Positions 1 through 8,010 of a DNA stretch of 64,000 nucleotides are shown one piece after another. Both the position numbers and the translations under genes were made by a program. Where the stretch lies: contig JAJDUF010000010.1 in the NCBI GenBank assembly GCA_022826725.1, positions 62,001 through 126,000 of the forward strand, read 5' to 3'. Numbering within the stretch: position 1 is the stretch's first letter; each line of letters opens with the position of its first letter. The notes under the pieces are model-generated. The model had not been told where the DNA came from and did not search any database. It saw only the letters and a list, made by a program, of their open reading frames with translations. This stretch comes from Chloroflexota bacterium. GTDB lineage: Bacteria > Chloroflexota > UBA11872 > UBA12225 > JAJDUF01.

Positions 1-880
1 CCGGGATGGGCGGGGCGGAAGAACTGCTGGACCAGCGCTGATTCCAGTAGTAGGTGGGGCCGATGAACGCTGCGCGGGGGACGGGCCAGTGCCACTGCCG
101 GAGGTCGTGGCTCCAGCCGAGGACAATGTCAATGAAGTCCGGGATACCGTTGTAGCGCCAGAGCAGTCCGAGGAAGAGGTCGGCGTAGGGAAAGGCGGTC
201 ATGCCGTAGTACTCGACCTCCGGGCCGTCCACGAGGTCGGGCTTGAGCAGGGTGTCGAACGGGGGAAAGCGGTGAAAGTCGGGACTACGGGTGATGCCGA
301 CGGAGCGGGCGCCATATCGCTGGCGGCCGTGATGGGGCTTCAGGAGCAGCACGTATTGGCCGTCCACCTTGCGAAAGAGGATGTTCTGGACATCGCCAAC
401 GGGTGACAAGAGCGGCTCGGGCAGGGGGGTCCAGCGGTAGCCGTCGCGGCTGGTGGCGCCGCGGATAGCGCCGCCCTTCTGCCAGATCAGCTTGAACGGC
501 GCGGCGGTGTCGTCCGGCTCGTGCATGACACTGGGGTGGACGATGCCGGACATGACGATGTTGTTGTCGCGGCTGCCGCAATACTCGATGGTGCCGACGA
601 TGGGCCGTTGCCAGCGGAGGCCGTCCTCGCTCTCAGCGACGCAGACGAGCGACGGTTGGTTGGGGTTGAACGTCGAGTAGTACATGCGGTAGACGCCATC
701 GAGGCGGAAGACGGTGCCGTAGAAGATGAGGTCGGTGCCTTCCCAGGGCATGTCGGGGCGGAGGAGCGGCTCGGGATAGACCTCGGCGGGATACCAGCGG
801 CGCTGCAAGCGTTGCTGGTCGGCAACCCAGGTGTCGTCGAGGAACAGCTGGCTTTTGGTCAGGTCGGGCTGGGTGTTCAT
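1..880 (-). CDS. Glycoside-hydrolase-like five-bladed beta-propeller protein, 3' end missing
   Basis: The frame is open from an ATG at 880 to the left edge with no stop, giving 293 codons of a longer protein. The translation has the short beta-strand and Asp-Gly pattern of GH32/GH43/GH130-type propellers: 'LFLDDTWV' near the start, 'FRLDGVYRMYYS', 'AESEDGLRW', 'GATSRDGYRW' and 'GWSHDLRQW'. Proteins of this kind bind or cleave glycans, often as predicted beta-fructosidase or levanase-like enzymes. No signal peptide is visible. The gene starts 40 bp after the stop of the cupin gene on the same strand, so the two probably share a transcript. The catalytic acid triad cannot be assigned from this partial protein, so a non-enzymatic propeller is possible. 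Confidence 0.6.
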   Translation of the reverse strand, partial: MNTQPDLTKSQLFLDDTWVADQQRLQRRWYPAEVYPEPLLRPDMPWEGTDLIFYGTVFRLDGVYRMYYSTFNPNQPSLVCVAESEDGLRWQRPIVGTIEYCGSRDNNIVMSGIVHPSVMHEPDDTAAPFKLIWQKGGAIRGATSRDGYRWTPLPEPLLSPVGDVQNILFRKVDGQYVLLLKPHHGRQRYGARSVGITRSPDFHRFPPFDTLLKPDLVDGPEVEYYGMTAFPYADLFLGLLWRYNGIPDFIDIVLGWSHDLRQWHWPVPRAAFIGPTYYWNQRWSSSSSAPPIP

Positions 881-920
881 AATGGCACCGAATCTCGCTC
901 GCTGGGGTCGGGGGCTACCG

Positions 921-1322
921 CTAGTGGCGGTGGAACTCGCCCTTCACGGTGATGCCGATACGGACGGCGGGCTTGTCGCCAAGGACGCGGATGTGGTGGA
1001 AGGTGTTCTTGGGCGCGAGGACGAAATCACCGGCGCGGGCGATGACCGGCTCGTCGTAGCCTTCCATTTCCCAGGAGATTTCGCCCTCCATCACGACCCA
1101 CCACTCGTCGTGGAGGTGGTAGTGGCGGTCATTGGGGGTGTCGGGCGCCTGGTAGATGACAGCGGCCTGCATCTCGTCGGTGAGGGTCAGGAGGGTGGAC
1201 CAGGGTGGTGGTCCCATACGGGCCTTGATTTCCGCGAGGCGGGCGTGGAGCTGACCGGGGTTGAGGATTGACGAACGGGGCTTCGCCGGACGGGGCTTGG
1301 GGGGTGACGCTACTGCGGTCAT
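921..1322 (-). CDS. Cupin-domain protein
   Basis: This is a 133-aa single-domain cupin. The first cupin motif is visible as 'HYHLHDEWWVV' with two His and one Glu as likely metal ligands, followed by 'GDFVLAPKNTFHHIRV' with the second-motif His. I chose the ATG at 1322 because AAAGG lies 8 nt upstream; an in-frame start at 1370 would add 16 residues with no clear ribosome site. The N-terminus (to about residue 50) is Pro/Arg-rich and then helical. It lies directly upstream of the propeller gene and probably belongs to the same operon. Its substrate is unknown; small cupins act as dioxygenases, isomerases or sugar-binding regulators. Confidence 0.75.
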   Translation of the reverse strand: MTAVASPPKPRPAKPRSSILNPGQLHARLAEIKARMGPPPWSTLLTLTDEMQAAVIYQAPDTPNDRHYHLHDEWWVVMEGEISWEMEGYDEPVIARAGDFVLAPKNTFHHIRVLGDKPAVRIGITVKGEFHRH

Positions 1323-1379
1323 CGGTACTACCTTTCTTGCGACGGGGTGTGGGCTGGCTGGTGATGTCAACGGCGATCT

Positions 1380-1556
1380 TCATGGGCGTGACGCGGCGCG
1401 CACGGCTTGCACTGCCTGGTCGGCCAAAGCCTGGGCCTCGTGCGGCGCGAGGCCCGCTCGCTCGGCGGCCGCACCGGCTTGGGCAAAGAACCGGCGGCGG
1501 GCACGCCTCCTCCGATCACAGGCCTCAATGCAGTATATGGTGCCGCTCCGCTTCAT
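1380..1556 (-). CDS. Small hypothetical protein
   Basis: A possible 58-aa protein starting 'MKRSGTIYC', with an Arg-rich stretch (residues 15-22) and an Ala-rich helical C-terminus. CAGGA lies about 7 nt before the ATG. It sits between the ParA-like gene and the cupin gene on the same strand. I do not recognise a family. The amphipathic Ala/Glu/Gln helix could belong to a small DNA-binding or antitoxin-like protein, but chance coding in GC-rich DNA is a real alternative. Confidence 0.3.
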   Translation of the reverse strand: MKRSGTIYCIEACDRRRRARRRFFAQAGAAAERAGLAPHEAQALADQAVQAVRAASRP

Positions 1557-1593
1557 GGCGTGTCCTGCTCGTGGAGTGAGGGCTAAGGGGGCG

Positions 1594-2586
1594 TTACAAC
1601 TGCACGATGTCGCGCGCAGTTTTCTGTGCCAGGGCCTTGAAATCGCTATAGGCTGCACTGGCAGCGGCGGCGTGACTACCCAAGGCCCCGTCCGCAGCCG
1701 TCAGCTTGAAGATGGGCTTGCGCGCCTCCTGAGCCATCGGGACAAGGCTGCGATAGTGCTTGACCGTAGCCAGGGAGTTCCGGTCCTGGTCAGGTGAGGG
1801 CGGGTACGGACCCTTTCCGTCCTCTAACAGGTTCTTGGCGTATTCCCCCGGCATCCGGTTAACCCACTTGTCGTATGCCCTTACCGGGCGGCCCAAACGG
1901 ACGCCGTGCTGCTGCACCACGTAGCCGATGGGGTTCATAGCTCCTTTGGGGATAGTAAGGCCCGGAATAGGATTGCGGCTATATCGCTCTTCCCACTCGC
2001 TACGCCAACTCTGCAGCGTCGGGCCGAGATTACGAAGACCCTGGAGAGAATAAAGATCCGCTGCAAGGGGCACCACGACATGATCCGTAGCTACAAGGAC
2101 TGCCCGGTTCAATGCGCCAAGATTCGGCCCAACGTCTACGAGAATGATTCGTGCATCACTCTCGTTCGCCGCCATTTGCATAATGCGCCATAGCGCCGAT
2201 ATGACACGGAAAGCTCTGGGCTGGCGGTCCAAGCAAGCCGGCCACTGGCTCGACAACTCCTCTTCAGCGGAGGAGAGCTTGAGGTCTCCCACGATAAGGG
2301 ACAGGCGCTCCTCCGGCCTCTCAATGTGAGGTGATCGAACGTCTCCAGTTCCTTCCAACAGCGGCTGGAGAGCGCCGTAGATCGTGCATCTGGGGCCGCT
2401 GTCGGGCCAAAGGGTTTCCAGGCGCTCTTCGTCGAGGAGCATGCCGGTGAGGTTGGCCTGGGGGTCGAGATCGGCGGCTACGACGTTAAGCCCGAGGTCA
2501 GCATACATCCAGGCCAGGTGATACACGAGGGAGGTCTTACCGACTCCACCCTTGTTATTGAAGAACGTCAGGACTGGAACAGTCAT
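1594..2586 (-). CDS. ParA/Soj-like P-loop ATPase
   Basis: A 330-aa ATPase of the ParA/MinD (AAA_31) type. The deviant Walker A 'KGGVGKTS' lies at about residues 12-19, 'DLDPQANLT' is the Walker A' Asp region, and 'IILVDVGPNLGALNRAVL' is the Walker B/switch region. The preferred ATG at 2586 lies one base after the stop of the upstream gene (TGAAATG) and has GAAGGG 10 nt upstream, so translation is probably coupled; a start at 2610 would overlap it by 23 nt. No ParB gene or centromere-like repeat lies nearby, so it is an orphan ParA. Its partner is most likely the AlbA_2/HATPase protein encoded just before it. Middle and C-terminal parts (about residues 215-330) are longer than a minimal Soj. 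Confidence 0.85.
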   Translation of the reverse strand: MTVPVLTFFNNKGGVGKTSLVYHLAWMYADLGLNVVAADLDPQANLTGMLLDEERLETLWPDSGPRCTIYGALQPLLEGTGDVRSPHIERPEERLSLIVGDLKLSSAEEELSSQWPACLDRQPRAFRVISALWRIMQMAANESDARIILVDVGPNLGALNRAVLVATDHVVVPLAADLYSLQGLRNLGPTLQSWRSEWEERYSRNPIPGLTIPKGAMNPIGYVVQQHGVRLGRPVRAYDKWVNRMPGEYAKNLLEDGKGPYPPSPDQDRNSLATVKHYRSLVPMAQEARKPIFKLTAADGALGSHAAAASAAYSDFKALAQKTARDIVQL

Positions 2587-2587
2587 T

Positions 2588-3811
2588 TCAAGAATTCCCT
2601 TCAACTCCACGTGCTCTTATAGTAACGAGTACGTTATTCATGTCGGCATGAAATTCTATTTCGGGGTGACCAGCTTCTTGGAGCAGTCGCCTGGCAAGAG
2701 GTATTCCTATCCCGTACCGCTGTACGAATCCCAGGCTCCGCATAGCCTCGGCAAGATTGGGGTTGCGATACGCCGTGATTCCCGGTTGGCCAAAATTCTC
2801 CGCTGTCACCGATCCGAATACACCGCCGGGGCTCATTACCTCTATGCGGTTATTGTACCAATAGACTCGAACCGGGGCGTTGTTTCCCTCATACAAGCGG
2901 TGCATGATTGCATTGCGGACGATCTGTTGGATAGCGACAACCGGATACGTGCTGATCCGCCGCTCTACAGGCCCCGACGTAAAATCCACTGCCGTCCGGT
3001 TGTGACCGTTCAGTTTCTCGTCAAGTCGGCGAAGCACGTCCGTAATGGTTCCGCTGATTTGCTCCTCATCGGAAATGGGATCAGTCAACTCGTTGCCAAA
3101 GAATCTCAGGAATTGCACATATGCTCCCGGCAGGAAATCCTGCGGACTCTTTCCAAGCACAAGCATTCCCAAGATGGTGGGGGTTGGCTCATCAGGCGAA
3201 ACGATCATCTTCGTCGCAGCCAACTGCTCATTGAGACTACGGTCATTGGACTCCAGAATATCCGGAGCGAAGGCTTGAGTCAGGTATTCGTTCTCGAATT
3301 GAGTGAGATTGAGGTCAGCTAATGTGGCAGAGGGGATGGGATGTATGTCGAATGGGATGTCCCTGTAACGGCGCTTTTCGCTGAGGATTCGCTCGTCTTG
3401 CGCGGTCGCGATCCCGCGCCGTGGGCCGATCCGAATGTGTACTCTGCCTTGGTAGCGGGCCGGCGGAGAGTCCGACGGCTGTACCGTGACCACTGCGACA
3501 TCGTTGCCACACAGGGAAAGCCTATCGACCACCATTGAGGGCGGCGGCACGATATTGCCGTCGGTTTTCATGTCCGCCAACTGCAGAAGCAACTCATCCG
3601 TGACCGGCAAGCCTGAGACGGTGCCGTCGTTTCGTACACCAACGAACACTACCCCGGGCAGGCGATGGTCGGGGAGGTCGTTGGCAAAGGCGCAGATTGC
3701 TTCCCGAATCTTCGTGGACGCATCCCCTGAGAGCGACTCCTTGAACTCGACGCGGTCCAACTCGCCGGCATGCAGCAGCCGCAGCAAGTCTTGGTTATCG
3801 AGGGTGGTCAC
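2588..3811 (-). CDS. AlbA_2 (Schlafen-type) and GHKL ATP-binding domain protein
   Basis: A 407-aa two-domain protein. Residues 10-150 form an AlbA_2/Schlafen-like nucleic-acid-binding domain, recognised by 'ELDRVEFKESL', 'FANDLPDHRLPGVVFVGV' and 'GRVHIRIGPRR'. Residues 260-395 resemble the C-terminal HATPase_c_4 domain of these proteins: 'VVAIQQIVRNAIMHR' (N-box), 'NRIEVMSPGG' (G1-like) and 'QRYGIGIPLARR' (G2-like). The start is a GTG at 3811 with AGAGGA upstream. Proteins with this architecture are usually called predicted transcriptional regulators, and Schlafen-fold modules also occur in phage-defence proteins. The coupled ParA-like gene downstream suggests the two work together. The pair has lower GC than its neighbours, which suggests acquisition. 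Confidence 0.8.
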   Translation of the reverse strand: MTTLDNQDLLRLLHAGELDRVEFKESLSGDASTKIREAICAFANDLPDHRLPGVVFVGVRNDGTVSGLPVTDELLLQLADMKTDGNIVPPPSMVVDRLSLCGNDVAVVTVQPSDSPPARYQGRVHIRIGPRRGIATAQDERILSEKRRYRDIPFDIHPIPSATLADLNLTQFENEYLTQAFAPDILESNDRSLNEQLAATKMIVSPDEPTPTILGMLVLGKSPQDFLPGAYVQFLRFFGNELTDPISDEEQISGTITDVLRRLDEKLNGHNRTAVDFTSGPVERRISTYPVVAIQQIVRNAIMHRLYEGNNAPVRVYWYNNRIEVMSPGGVFGSVTAENFGQPGITAYRNPNLAEAMRSLGFVQRYGIGIPLARRLLQEAGHPEIEFHADMNNVLVTIRARGVEGNS

Positions 3812-3844
3812 AGCGGAATCCTCTAGCGCCCGGTGCAGGTGTGT

Positions 3845-3861
3845 ACTGGGCTATTATCCCA
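3845..3861. promoter_or_regulatory. Small palindrome between divergent genes
   Basis: CTGGG and CCCAG arms enclose a 7-nt AT-rich centre. The site lies in the 203-bp gap between the AlbA_2 gene (leftward) and the Gfo/Idh/MocA gene (rightward), 34 bp from the AlbA_2 start codon. It could be an operator for the AlbA_2/ParA pair or a short hairpin. This is seen in sequence only. Confidence 0.3.
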
Positions 3862-4014
3862 GACTATACGTAGGGATGTCATCCGGCTGGCAGTGCAGTA
3901 GCGTGCCCGCGGAGTACCGCGCCGGGGTGGAGCGTGTAGACTGAAGCGCGCTGCCCGGTGGACGGCCGATAGTGGCGCCGCCAGCGGCACAAGGTTGTAC
4001 GAGGAGGCAAGATC

Positions 4015-5091
4015 GTGAGTAACACCGATGCTCTGTCCGTCGAAGTGGGGATGATCTCTTCGCCCCATCCGCACGCGCCGATGCACGTCAAGACCCTGGA
4101 AGTGCTGTCGGAGGTCACGGCGATTCACGTGTGCGGCGTCGCCGATGAGGACACCGATGCGCTCGGCGAGGGCGCGACCAAGGTGCAATCGGTGACGACG
4201 AGCGTTGACGAACTGCTGGCGCGACCGGAAGTCGGGGCGGTGGTGGTCTGCGTGCGTAACGACCTGTGCCCCGACATCCTGAACGCGGCGGTGGAGGCCG
4301 GGAAGCCGGTGCTGTTCGAGAAACCCGGGGCGCTCACCGCTGCCGACCTGCGGGCCGTCGCGGAGCGGGCGGAGGCGCGGGGCCTGACGATGAGCACGTT
4401 CTTCCAGAACCGCTGGAACCCGGCGATGCGCGATGCGGTCGAGATCTGCCGCAGCGGCGCGCTCGGGAAGATCATGGCCGCGGAGGCGCGGATGGTGACG
4501 TCGCAGGTGCGTTACCGCAACCCGGGGCATTGGCTCTTCCGCAAGGACACGGCCGGGACGGGCATTCTGTCGTGGCTGGGGTGTCACTACTTGGACCTGC
4601 TCTGCCATTTCCTGGACGACCGGGTAGTGGAGGTCGCGGCGCTGGTCGGCCAGCAGAATCCGGAGCAGATCGAGGTCGAGGACACGGCCTGCCTAGTGCT
4701 GCGATTCTCCAGCGGGGTGCTGGGCACGCTGCACGCGGGCTATCACCTGATCGGGAGCGCGGCCGGGTACTCCGGCGCGGCCTACGACACCTTTATCGGC
4801 TTTCGCGGGACGGACGGCTACCTGCGGCTGCCGCGCGAGATGGACGGGTTCACGGTGCATAGCCTGGCGCCCGGCTGGGAGGGCAAGGGCAAGCAGGACC
4901 GGGTTTTCGAACCGGCGCAATCGCCGGCTTATGGCGGGGTGAGCGGCGAGGAGTTCTTGCGGGAGTTCTTGCGGGCGGCGCGCGGGGGGGAGCCTGGTCC
5001 GGCGCCGATTGACGCTGCGGTCCACGTGCTCGAAATCATCGAAGCGGCCATCGAGTCGTCCGACACCGGCCGGACGGTGCGTATTGGGTAA
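4015..5091 (+). CDS. Gfo/Idh/MocA family oxidoreductase
   Basis: A 358-aa NAD(P)-dependent oxidoreductase of the glucose-fructose oxidoreductase/inositol dehydrogenase family. The N-terminal half is a Rossmann domain, with the conserved 'EKPGAL' motif at about residue 102 (the family's catalytic or cofactor-binding EKP). The C-terminal half is the mixed beta-sheet domain, with 'GCHYLDLLCHF' carrying the His-rich active-site segment. The start is a GTG preceded by GAGGAGG at about 3999. The usual GxGxxG turn at the N-terminus is atypical ('VGMISSPHPHAPMH'), so cofactor binding may differ. It stands alone on this strand; substrate unknown, probably a sugar or polyol derivative. Confidence 0.85.
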   Translation: MSNTDALSVEVGMISSPHPHAPMHVKTLEVLSEVTAIHVCGVADEDTDALGEGATKVQSVTTSVDELLARPEVGAVVVCVRNDLCPDILNAAVEAGKPVLFEKPGALTAADLRAVAERAEARGLTMSTFFQNRWNPAMRDAVEICRSGALGKIMAAEARMVTSQVRYRNPGHWLFRKDTAGTGILSWLGCHYLDLLCHFLDDRVVEVAALVGQQNPEQIEVEDTACLVLRFSSGVLGTLHAGYHLIGSAAGYSGAAYDTFIGFRGTDGYLRLPREMDGFTVHSLAPGWEGKGKQDRVFEPAQSPAYGGVSGEEFLREFLRAARGGEPGPAPIDAAVHVLEIIEAAIESSDTGRTVRIG

Positions 5092-5107
5092 CGGTGGGGG
5101 TGAGTTG

Positions 5108-5205
5108 GACCTAACCCCCGGCCCCTTCCCTCCAGGGAAGGGGAGCTATGGCAACGATAGGCGGCCCTCACCCCGGCCCTCTCCCACGGGAAGAGGGGTA
5201 AGTCT
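5108..5205. repeat. Two palindromic intergenic repeat units
   Basis: The gap 5092-5302 holds two hairpin repeats in tandem. One is a 'CCCCCGGCCCCTTCCCT...AGGGAAGGGG' unit (type A) and the other a 'CCCTCACCCCGGCCCTCTCCC' unit (type B). Relatives of both recur in at least eight other gaps of this window. They are short, GC-rich and lack an open reading frame or transposase. Confidence 0.8.
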
Positions 5206-5302
5206 AGTGGATGGTGGGTCGGGACGGGGACGATCTTGAAGATGTGAGTGGTTTGCTCGGCTCTGAGTTGTGGATGCGCTGATACGCCGACAGCGTGATG
5301 GC

Positions 5303-5743
5303 ATGAAACTGACGCGCGCACGCTTGTTCCTTGCCCTCGCGGCTGTAGCGATCGTGGTGGGGACGGTTGACTTGTGGATTGCCTCGTTGACGGGAGCAGG
5401 TGTTGATCAGGAGCGAGTCAATTCTTGGGCGCTCGCCGATGAAGCGCGAGCGCGGGTTCAGGTTGGGATGACGTTGCAGGAGGCCGAAGCGCTGCTGAGT
5501 GATGCCTGGCATCATGCCGTCTGTCGTTACGGTAGTTACGACCCAGAAAGAGGCGAATCGCACGTGTTCCTTTTCGGCTCACGCGGCCTGGATAAGACCG
5601 GCATTGTGATCTTGCGAGTCAAGGGGCCAATTGATGATCGGATCGTGAGCTCTGTGGGCTTTGTAGATAACTACCGTCTGGTCCCCAGTTATAGTTGCTG
5701 CCTGAGGCGCTCAGGTCTTCAAGTAGATGGCTGCGAGTCTTAG
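5303..5743 (+). CDS. Membrane-anchored hypothetical protein
   Basis: A 146-aa protein starting 'MKLTRARLFLAL'. It has one N-terminal hydrophobic segment (about residues 7-32) that is a signal anchor, followed by a soluble domain. Residues 45-60 ('ADEARARVQVGMTLQEAEALL') look like the start of a SmpA/OmlA (BamE-like) or similar small extracytoplasmic domain. Three Cys lie close together near the C-terminus. An earlier in-frame ATG at 5270 is possible but would place charged residues before the anchor. It lies alone between a repeat region and an RHS remnant. Function unknown. Confidence 0.5.
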   Translation: MKLTRARLFLALAAVAIVVGTVDLWIASLTGAGVDQERVNSWALADEARARVQVGMTLQEAEALLSDAWHHAVCRYGSYDPERGESHVFLFGSRGLDKTGIVILRVKGPIDDRIVSSVGFVDNYRLVPSYSCCLRRSGLQVDGCES

Positions 5744-5788
5744 CCGGTGCATCACAACCAACACTGCTGCTGTACCTCACATCGGCGC

Positions 5789-5960
5789 TACACAGGGCAG
5801 CGCAGTTTCGAGGCCAGCCTGGGGTCGCTGTTTCACTACCAGGCCCGCTGGTACTCGCCGGTGCTGGGGAGGTTTCTGTCACCCCATCCGGTTGTGCCGG
5901 AGGCGAGTAATCCGCAAGTGCTCAACTGCTATGCCTTTGTGCTGAACAACCCATCATCTA
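5789..5960 (+). pseudogene. Remnant of an RHS-repeat core domain
   Basis: One frame reads 'YTGQRSFEASLGSLFHYQARWYSPVLGRFLSP' (read in two parts) followed by 'NPQVLNCYAFVLNNP'. This is the conserved C-terminal core signature of RHS/YD-repeat toxins and cell-surface proteins (YNARYYDPxxGRFxSPD...NRYxYxxNNP). Only about 57 codons remain, with no upstream YD repeats and no downstream toxin domain. Several core residues have drifted (SPH for SPD, NCYAF for NRYAY). It is the decayed tail of a lost large gene. Confidence 0.75.
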
Positions 5961-6056
5961 CACTAAGCCCAGCGGCTACGGCTGCATCGAAAGGCTGCTA
6001 CCGGAATCACTTGGCTCGCGGTCAACTGTGGTGCGGCTGGTGGAGGCGGGGGCAGG

Positions 6057-6237
6057 CCTCACCCCCCGGCCCCCTCTCCAAATGTTGGAGAGGGGGTGTA
6101 GCGCTCGGCCCGGGGCCGATGCATGGCCCTGGATTGCAGCTTTCGCCGCAATGACAGGCGAATGGGCGCGATGAATCACGTCCCTACAAAAAACCTACCC
6201 TTGTAAGCCTACGGTCCCCCCGCTGTGCAGGGGGCCG
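6057..6237. repeat. Composite intergenic repeat, about 180 bp
   Basis: The gap 5961-6243 is filled by a mosaic repeat. It has a 'CTCACCCCCCGGCCCCCTC' hairpin with a GGAGAGGGGG arm, a 'CGGGGCCGATGCATGGCCCT' segment, a 'TTTCGCCGCAATGAC' module, and 'GAATCACGTCCCTACAAAAA' followed by 'CCTACCCTTGT'. Close relatives in the same module order occur at 10499-10700 and 44276-44425. No gene is seen inside it. Confidence 0.8.
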
Positions 6238-6267
6238 GGGGTGATGGAGAGGACGGGAGTGAGCGGG

Positions 6268-7002
6268 ATGGAGTTGGCGGGGCAGGTGGCGATCGTGACG
6301 GGCGGGGGGCGGGGGATCGGGCGGGCGACGGCGTTGGCGCTCGCTGGCGCGGGGGCTGGCGTCTGCGTGTGCGCGCGCACGGCCGAGGAGATCGAGGCGG
6401 TCGCGGATGAAGTGCGACGGCTGGGGAGTCCGACGCTGGCCGTGCCGTGCGACGTGGCCGATGCAGCGGAGGTGGAGGGACTCGCGGACCGGACCATTGC
6501 GACGCTGGGGCGGGCCGACATCCTGGTCAACAATGCCGGTGGCGGTCAGGAGAAGAACACGGTGGGCGCAGACGACGTGGATAACTGGCGGCACACGGTC
6601 GAGGTCAATCTCATCGGCCTCTACCTGGTGACGCGCGCGTTTCTGCCGCACATCAGCGCCGACGGTGGGGGGAAGATCATCAACATCGGATCGGGCATGG
6701 GGCACGCGCCAGTGCCCGGCAACTCCTCCTATGCCGTGGCGAAAGCGGGGGTGTGGATGTTCACGCAAGTGCTGGCGCGGGAGGTCTGGGAGCAGGGCGT
6801 GGAGGTCAACGAGATCGTCCCCGGGCCGGTGGCCACGCGCCTGACGGCCGGCCGGATGCGCGTCGGTGGACCGCCGCCGTTTGATCCGAGCGAGCGGGTC
6901 AAGGCGCCCGTAGAGGTGGCTGATCTGGTGCTGTGGCTGGCGACGCGGCCGGCGGGTGGGCCGACCGCGCAATCATTCAGTCTCGCCCGCCGCCCGCTGT
7001 AG
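6268..7002 (+). CDS. Short-chain dehydrogenase/reductase (SDR)
   Basis: A 244-aa classical SDR oxidoreductase. The cofactor motif 'TGGGRGIG' lies near the N-terminus, 'NNAG' in the middle, and the catalytic Ser ('NIGSGMG') and 'YAVAK' (Tyr-xxx-Lys) follow at normal spacing. 'ARTAEEIE' after beta-2 with an Arg suggests NADP preference. An in-frame ATG at 6244 would add eight residues; 6268 is chosen because GGGAG lies upstream and the family normally starts close to the first beta strand. The C-terminus is short ('LARRPL'), lacking the usual 'G..ldvdGG' segment, and its last 26 bp overlap the end of the convergent hydrolase gene. Substrate unknown. Confidence 0.88.
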   Translation: MELAGQVAIVTGGGRGIGRATALALAGAGAGVCVCARTAEEIEAVADEVRRLGSPTLAVPCDVADAAEVEGLADRTIATLGRADILVNNAGGGQEKNTVGADDVDNWRHTVEVNLIGLYLVTRAFLPHISADGGGKIINIGSGMGHAPVPGNSSYAVAKAGVWMFTQVLAREVWEQGVEVNEIVPGPVATRLTAGRMRVGGPPPFDPSERVKAPVEVADLVLWLATRPAGGPTAQSFSLARRPL

Positions 7003-7786
7003 CCGGTTGCTCCGATGCAGCGCGGCAGGCGGTCAGGAAGTCGCTGTTGGAGGCGGTAAAGCCGTGCTGCTGCTCGACTTCGCGCACCGCAAGCTCGGTG
7101 GCCTGTAGGGTGTCCAGGGTATCCGGGAACTCTACGCCGGTGGTGGCATCGCGGAGGAGAATGGGGTTGTAGCCGCGGTCCTTCATGGCCCGGACGCCGT
7201 AGTCCTTGCCCAGCACACACCAATTCGTGGCGAATCCGACGTAGAGCAGGTGCAGGATGCGGCGGTCCTGCGAGAGTGCGTGGAGTTGTGCGCCGGTGGC
7301 AACGACGGCTTCGCCGTCCTGCACGTCAATGTGCGGCGACATCGCCAAGCTGTCTGCCCAGTGCGGTGGGCGCCCCGGCGCTTGCTCGCGGGGGTTGCGG
7401 TAGACGGCATACGGGCCGGTGCGGCTGCGAAAGGCCGGTGGCGGCCATTCCGGCGGCGGGGCGGGTGGCGTCTCGGAGACAGAGCGGTAGCACTGCACTT
7501 GGGGATACCGCTCGGCTACCCGATCCGAGGGTGCGTGGACGATGGTCAGGCCCACCTGCCGCGCCGCGGCCAGGACCGGCACGATGGCGGTGAGGGTGAC
7601 GTGCTCCGCTCGGTCGCGCCAGGACTCGATGAAGTGGGTATTCCAGATATCCACGAGCACGAGGGCGGTCTGCGCCACCGGCAGGGGCATGGAGAACTCA
7701 CGCTGGCGGAAGTGCTCTTCTCGACAGGCTACGTCGGCCGGTGTGCTGTCCTGGAAGTAGCGTACCGTCAAGTCTAGCGTTGTCAC
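6977..7786 (-). CDS. Isochorismatase-like cysteine hydrolase
   Basis: A 269-aa protein of the isochorismatase/nicotinamidase fold. The catalytic Asp is in 'LVLVDIWNTHF' (about residue 46) and the nucleophilic Cys in 'GFATNWCVL' with the non-prolyl cis-peptide region before it. The catalytic Lys of the family is not obvious: the strand that should carry it reads 'DGEAVVATGAQ'. It may therefore be a divergent or inactive member. The start is GTG at 7786 with GAGGAGCT upstream. Family members hydrolyse amides or carbamates such as N-carbamoyl compounds or biuret. It converges on the SDR gene with a 26-bp 3' overlap. Confidence 0.8.
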   Translation of the reverse strand: MTTLDLTVRYFQDSTPADVACREEHFRQREFSMPLPVAQTALVLVDIWNTHFIESWRDRAEHVTLTAIVPVLAAARQVGLTIVHAPSDRVAERYPQVQCYRSVSETPPAPPPEWPPPAFRSRTGPYAVYRNPREQAPGRPPHWADSLAMSPHIDVQDGEAVVATGAQLHALSQDRRILHLLYVGFATNWCVLGKDYGVRAMKDRGYNPILLRDATTGVEFPDTLDTLQATELAVREVEQQHGFTASNSDFLTACRAASEQPATAGGGRD

Positions 7787-7817
7787 GATCAGCTCCTCGG
7801 TGGGAGGCGGGGTTGGA

Positions 7818-7858
7818 GACCTAACCCCCGGCCCCTTCCCTGGCAGGGAAGGGGGGCA
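7818..7858. repeat. Palindromic intergenic repeat (type A)
   Basis: A single hairpin unit with the 'CCTAACCCCCGGCCCCTTC' arm and the 'AGGGAAGGGG' return arm, in the gap between the divergently transcribed hydrolase and FAD oxidoreductase genes. It matches units at 5111 and 21906 almost exactly. Confidence 0.8.
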
Positions 7859-7966
7859 AGGGTGGTGCCCTCTGGTGCGCTCCCATTATTCCGGATGGGC
7901 GGTGCGCGGTACAGGGGGTGGTGAACGGCAATCGTCTGGGGGGAGGCACGCGAGCTAGCGGTCACG

Positions 7967-7972
7967 TACACT
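7967..7972 (+). promoter_or_regulatory. -10-like hexamer TACACT
   Basis: TACACT preceded by ACG lies 38 nt upstream of the FAD oxidoreductase start at 8011. The same GTA(T/C)A(C/A)T-type hexamer recurs before several other genes here. No good -35 box is seen 17 bp upstream. Confidence 0.4.
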
Positions 7973-8010
7973 CGACAGTGTGCGGCAGACGCGGCTGAGG
8001 GGGTACACCG

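Noticed and set aside
89..952. Open frames on the plus strand at 89-406, 453-680 and 521-952
   Set aside because: They lie antisense to the propeller gene, whose frame is open from 880 to the edge and shows repeat-domain motifs; the plus-strand frames have GC-rich shadow composition and no motif.
1129..1383. Minus-strand frame of 84 aa starting ATG 1383 with an ATGA overlap
   Set aside because: It runs through the cupin gene in another frame with Pro/Arg-rich shadow composition; only its first 20 codons are free.
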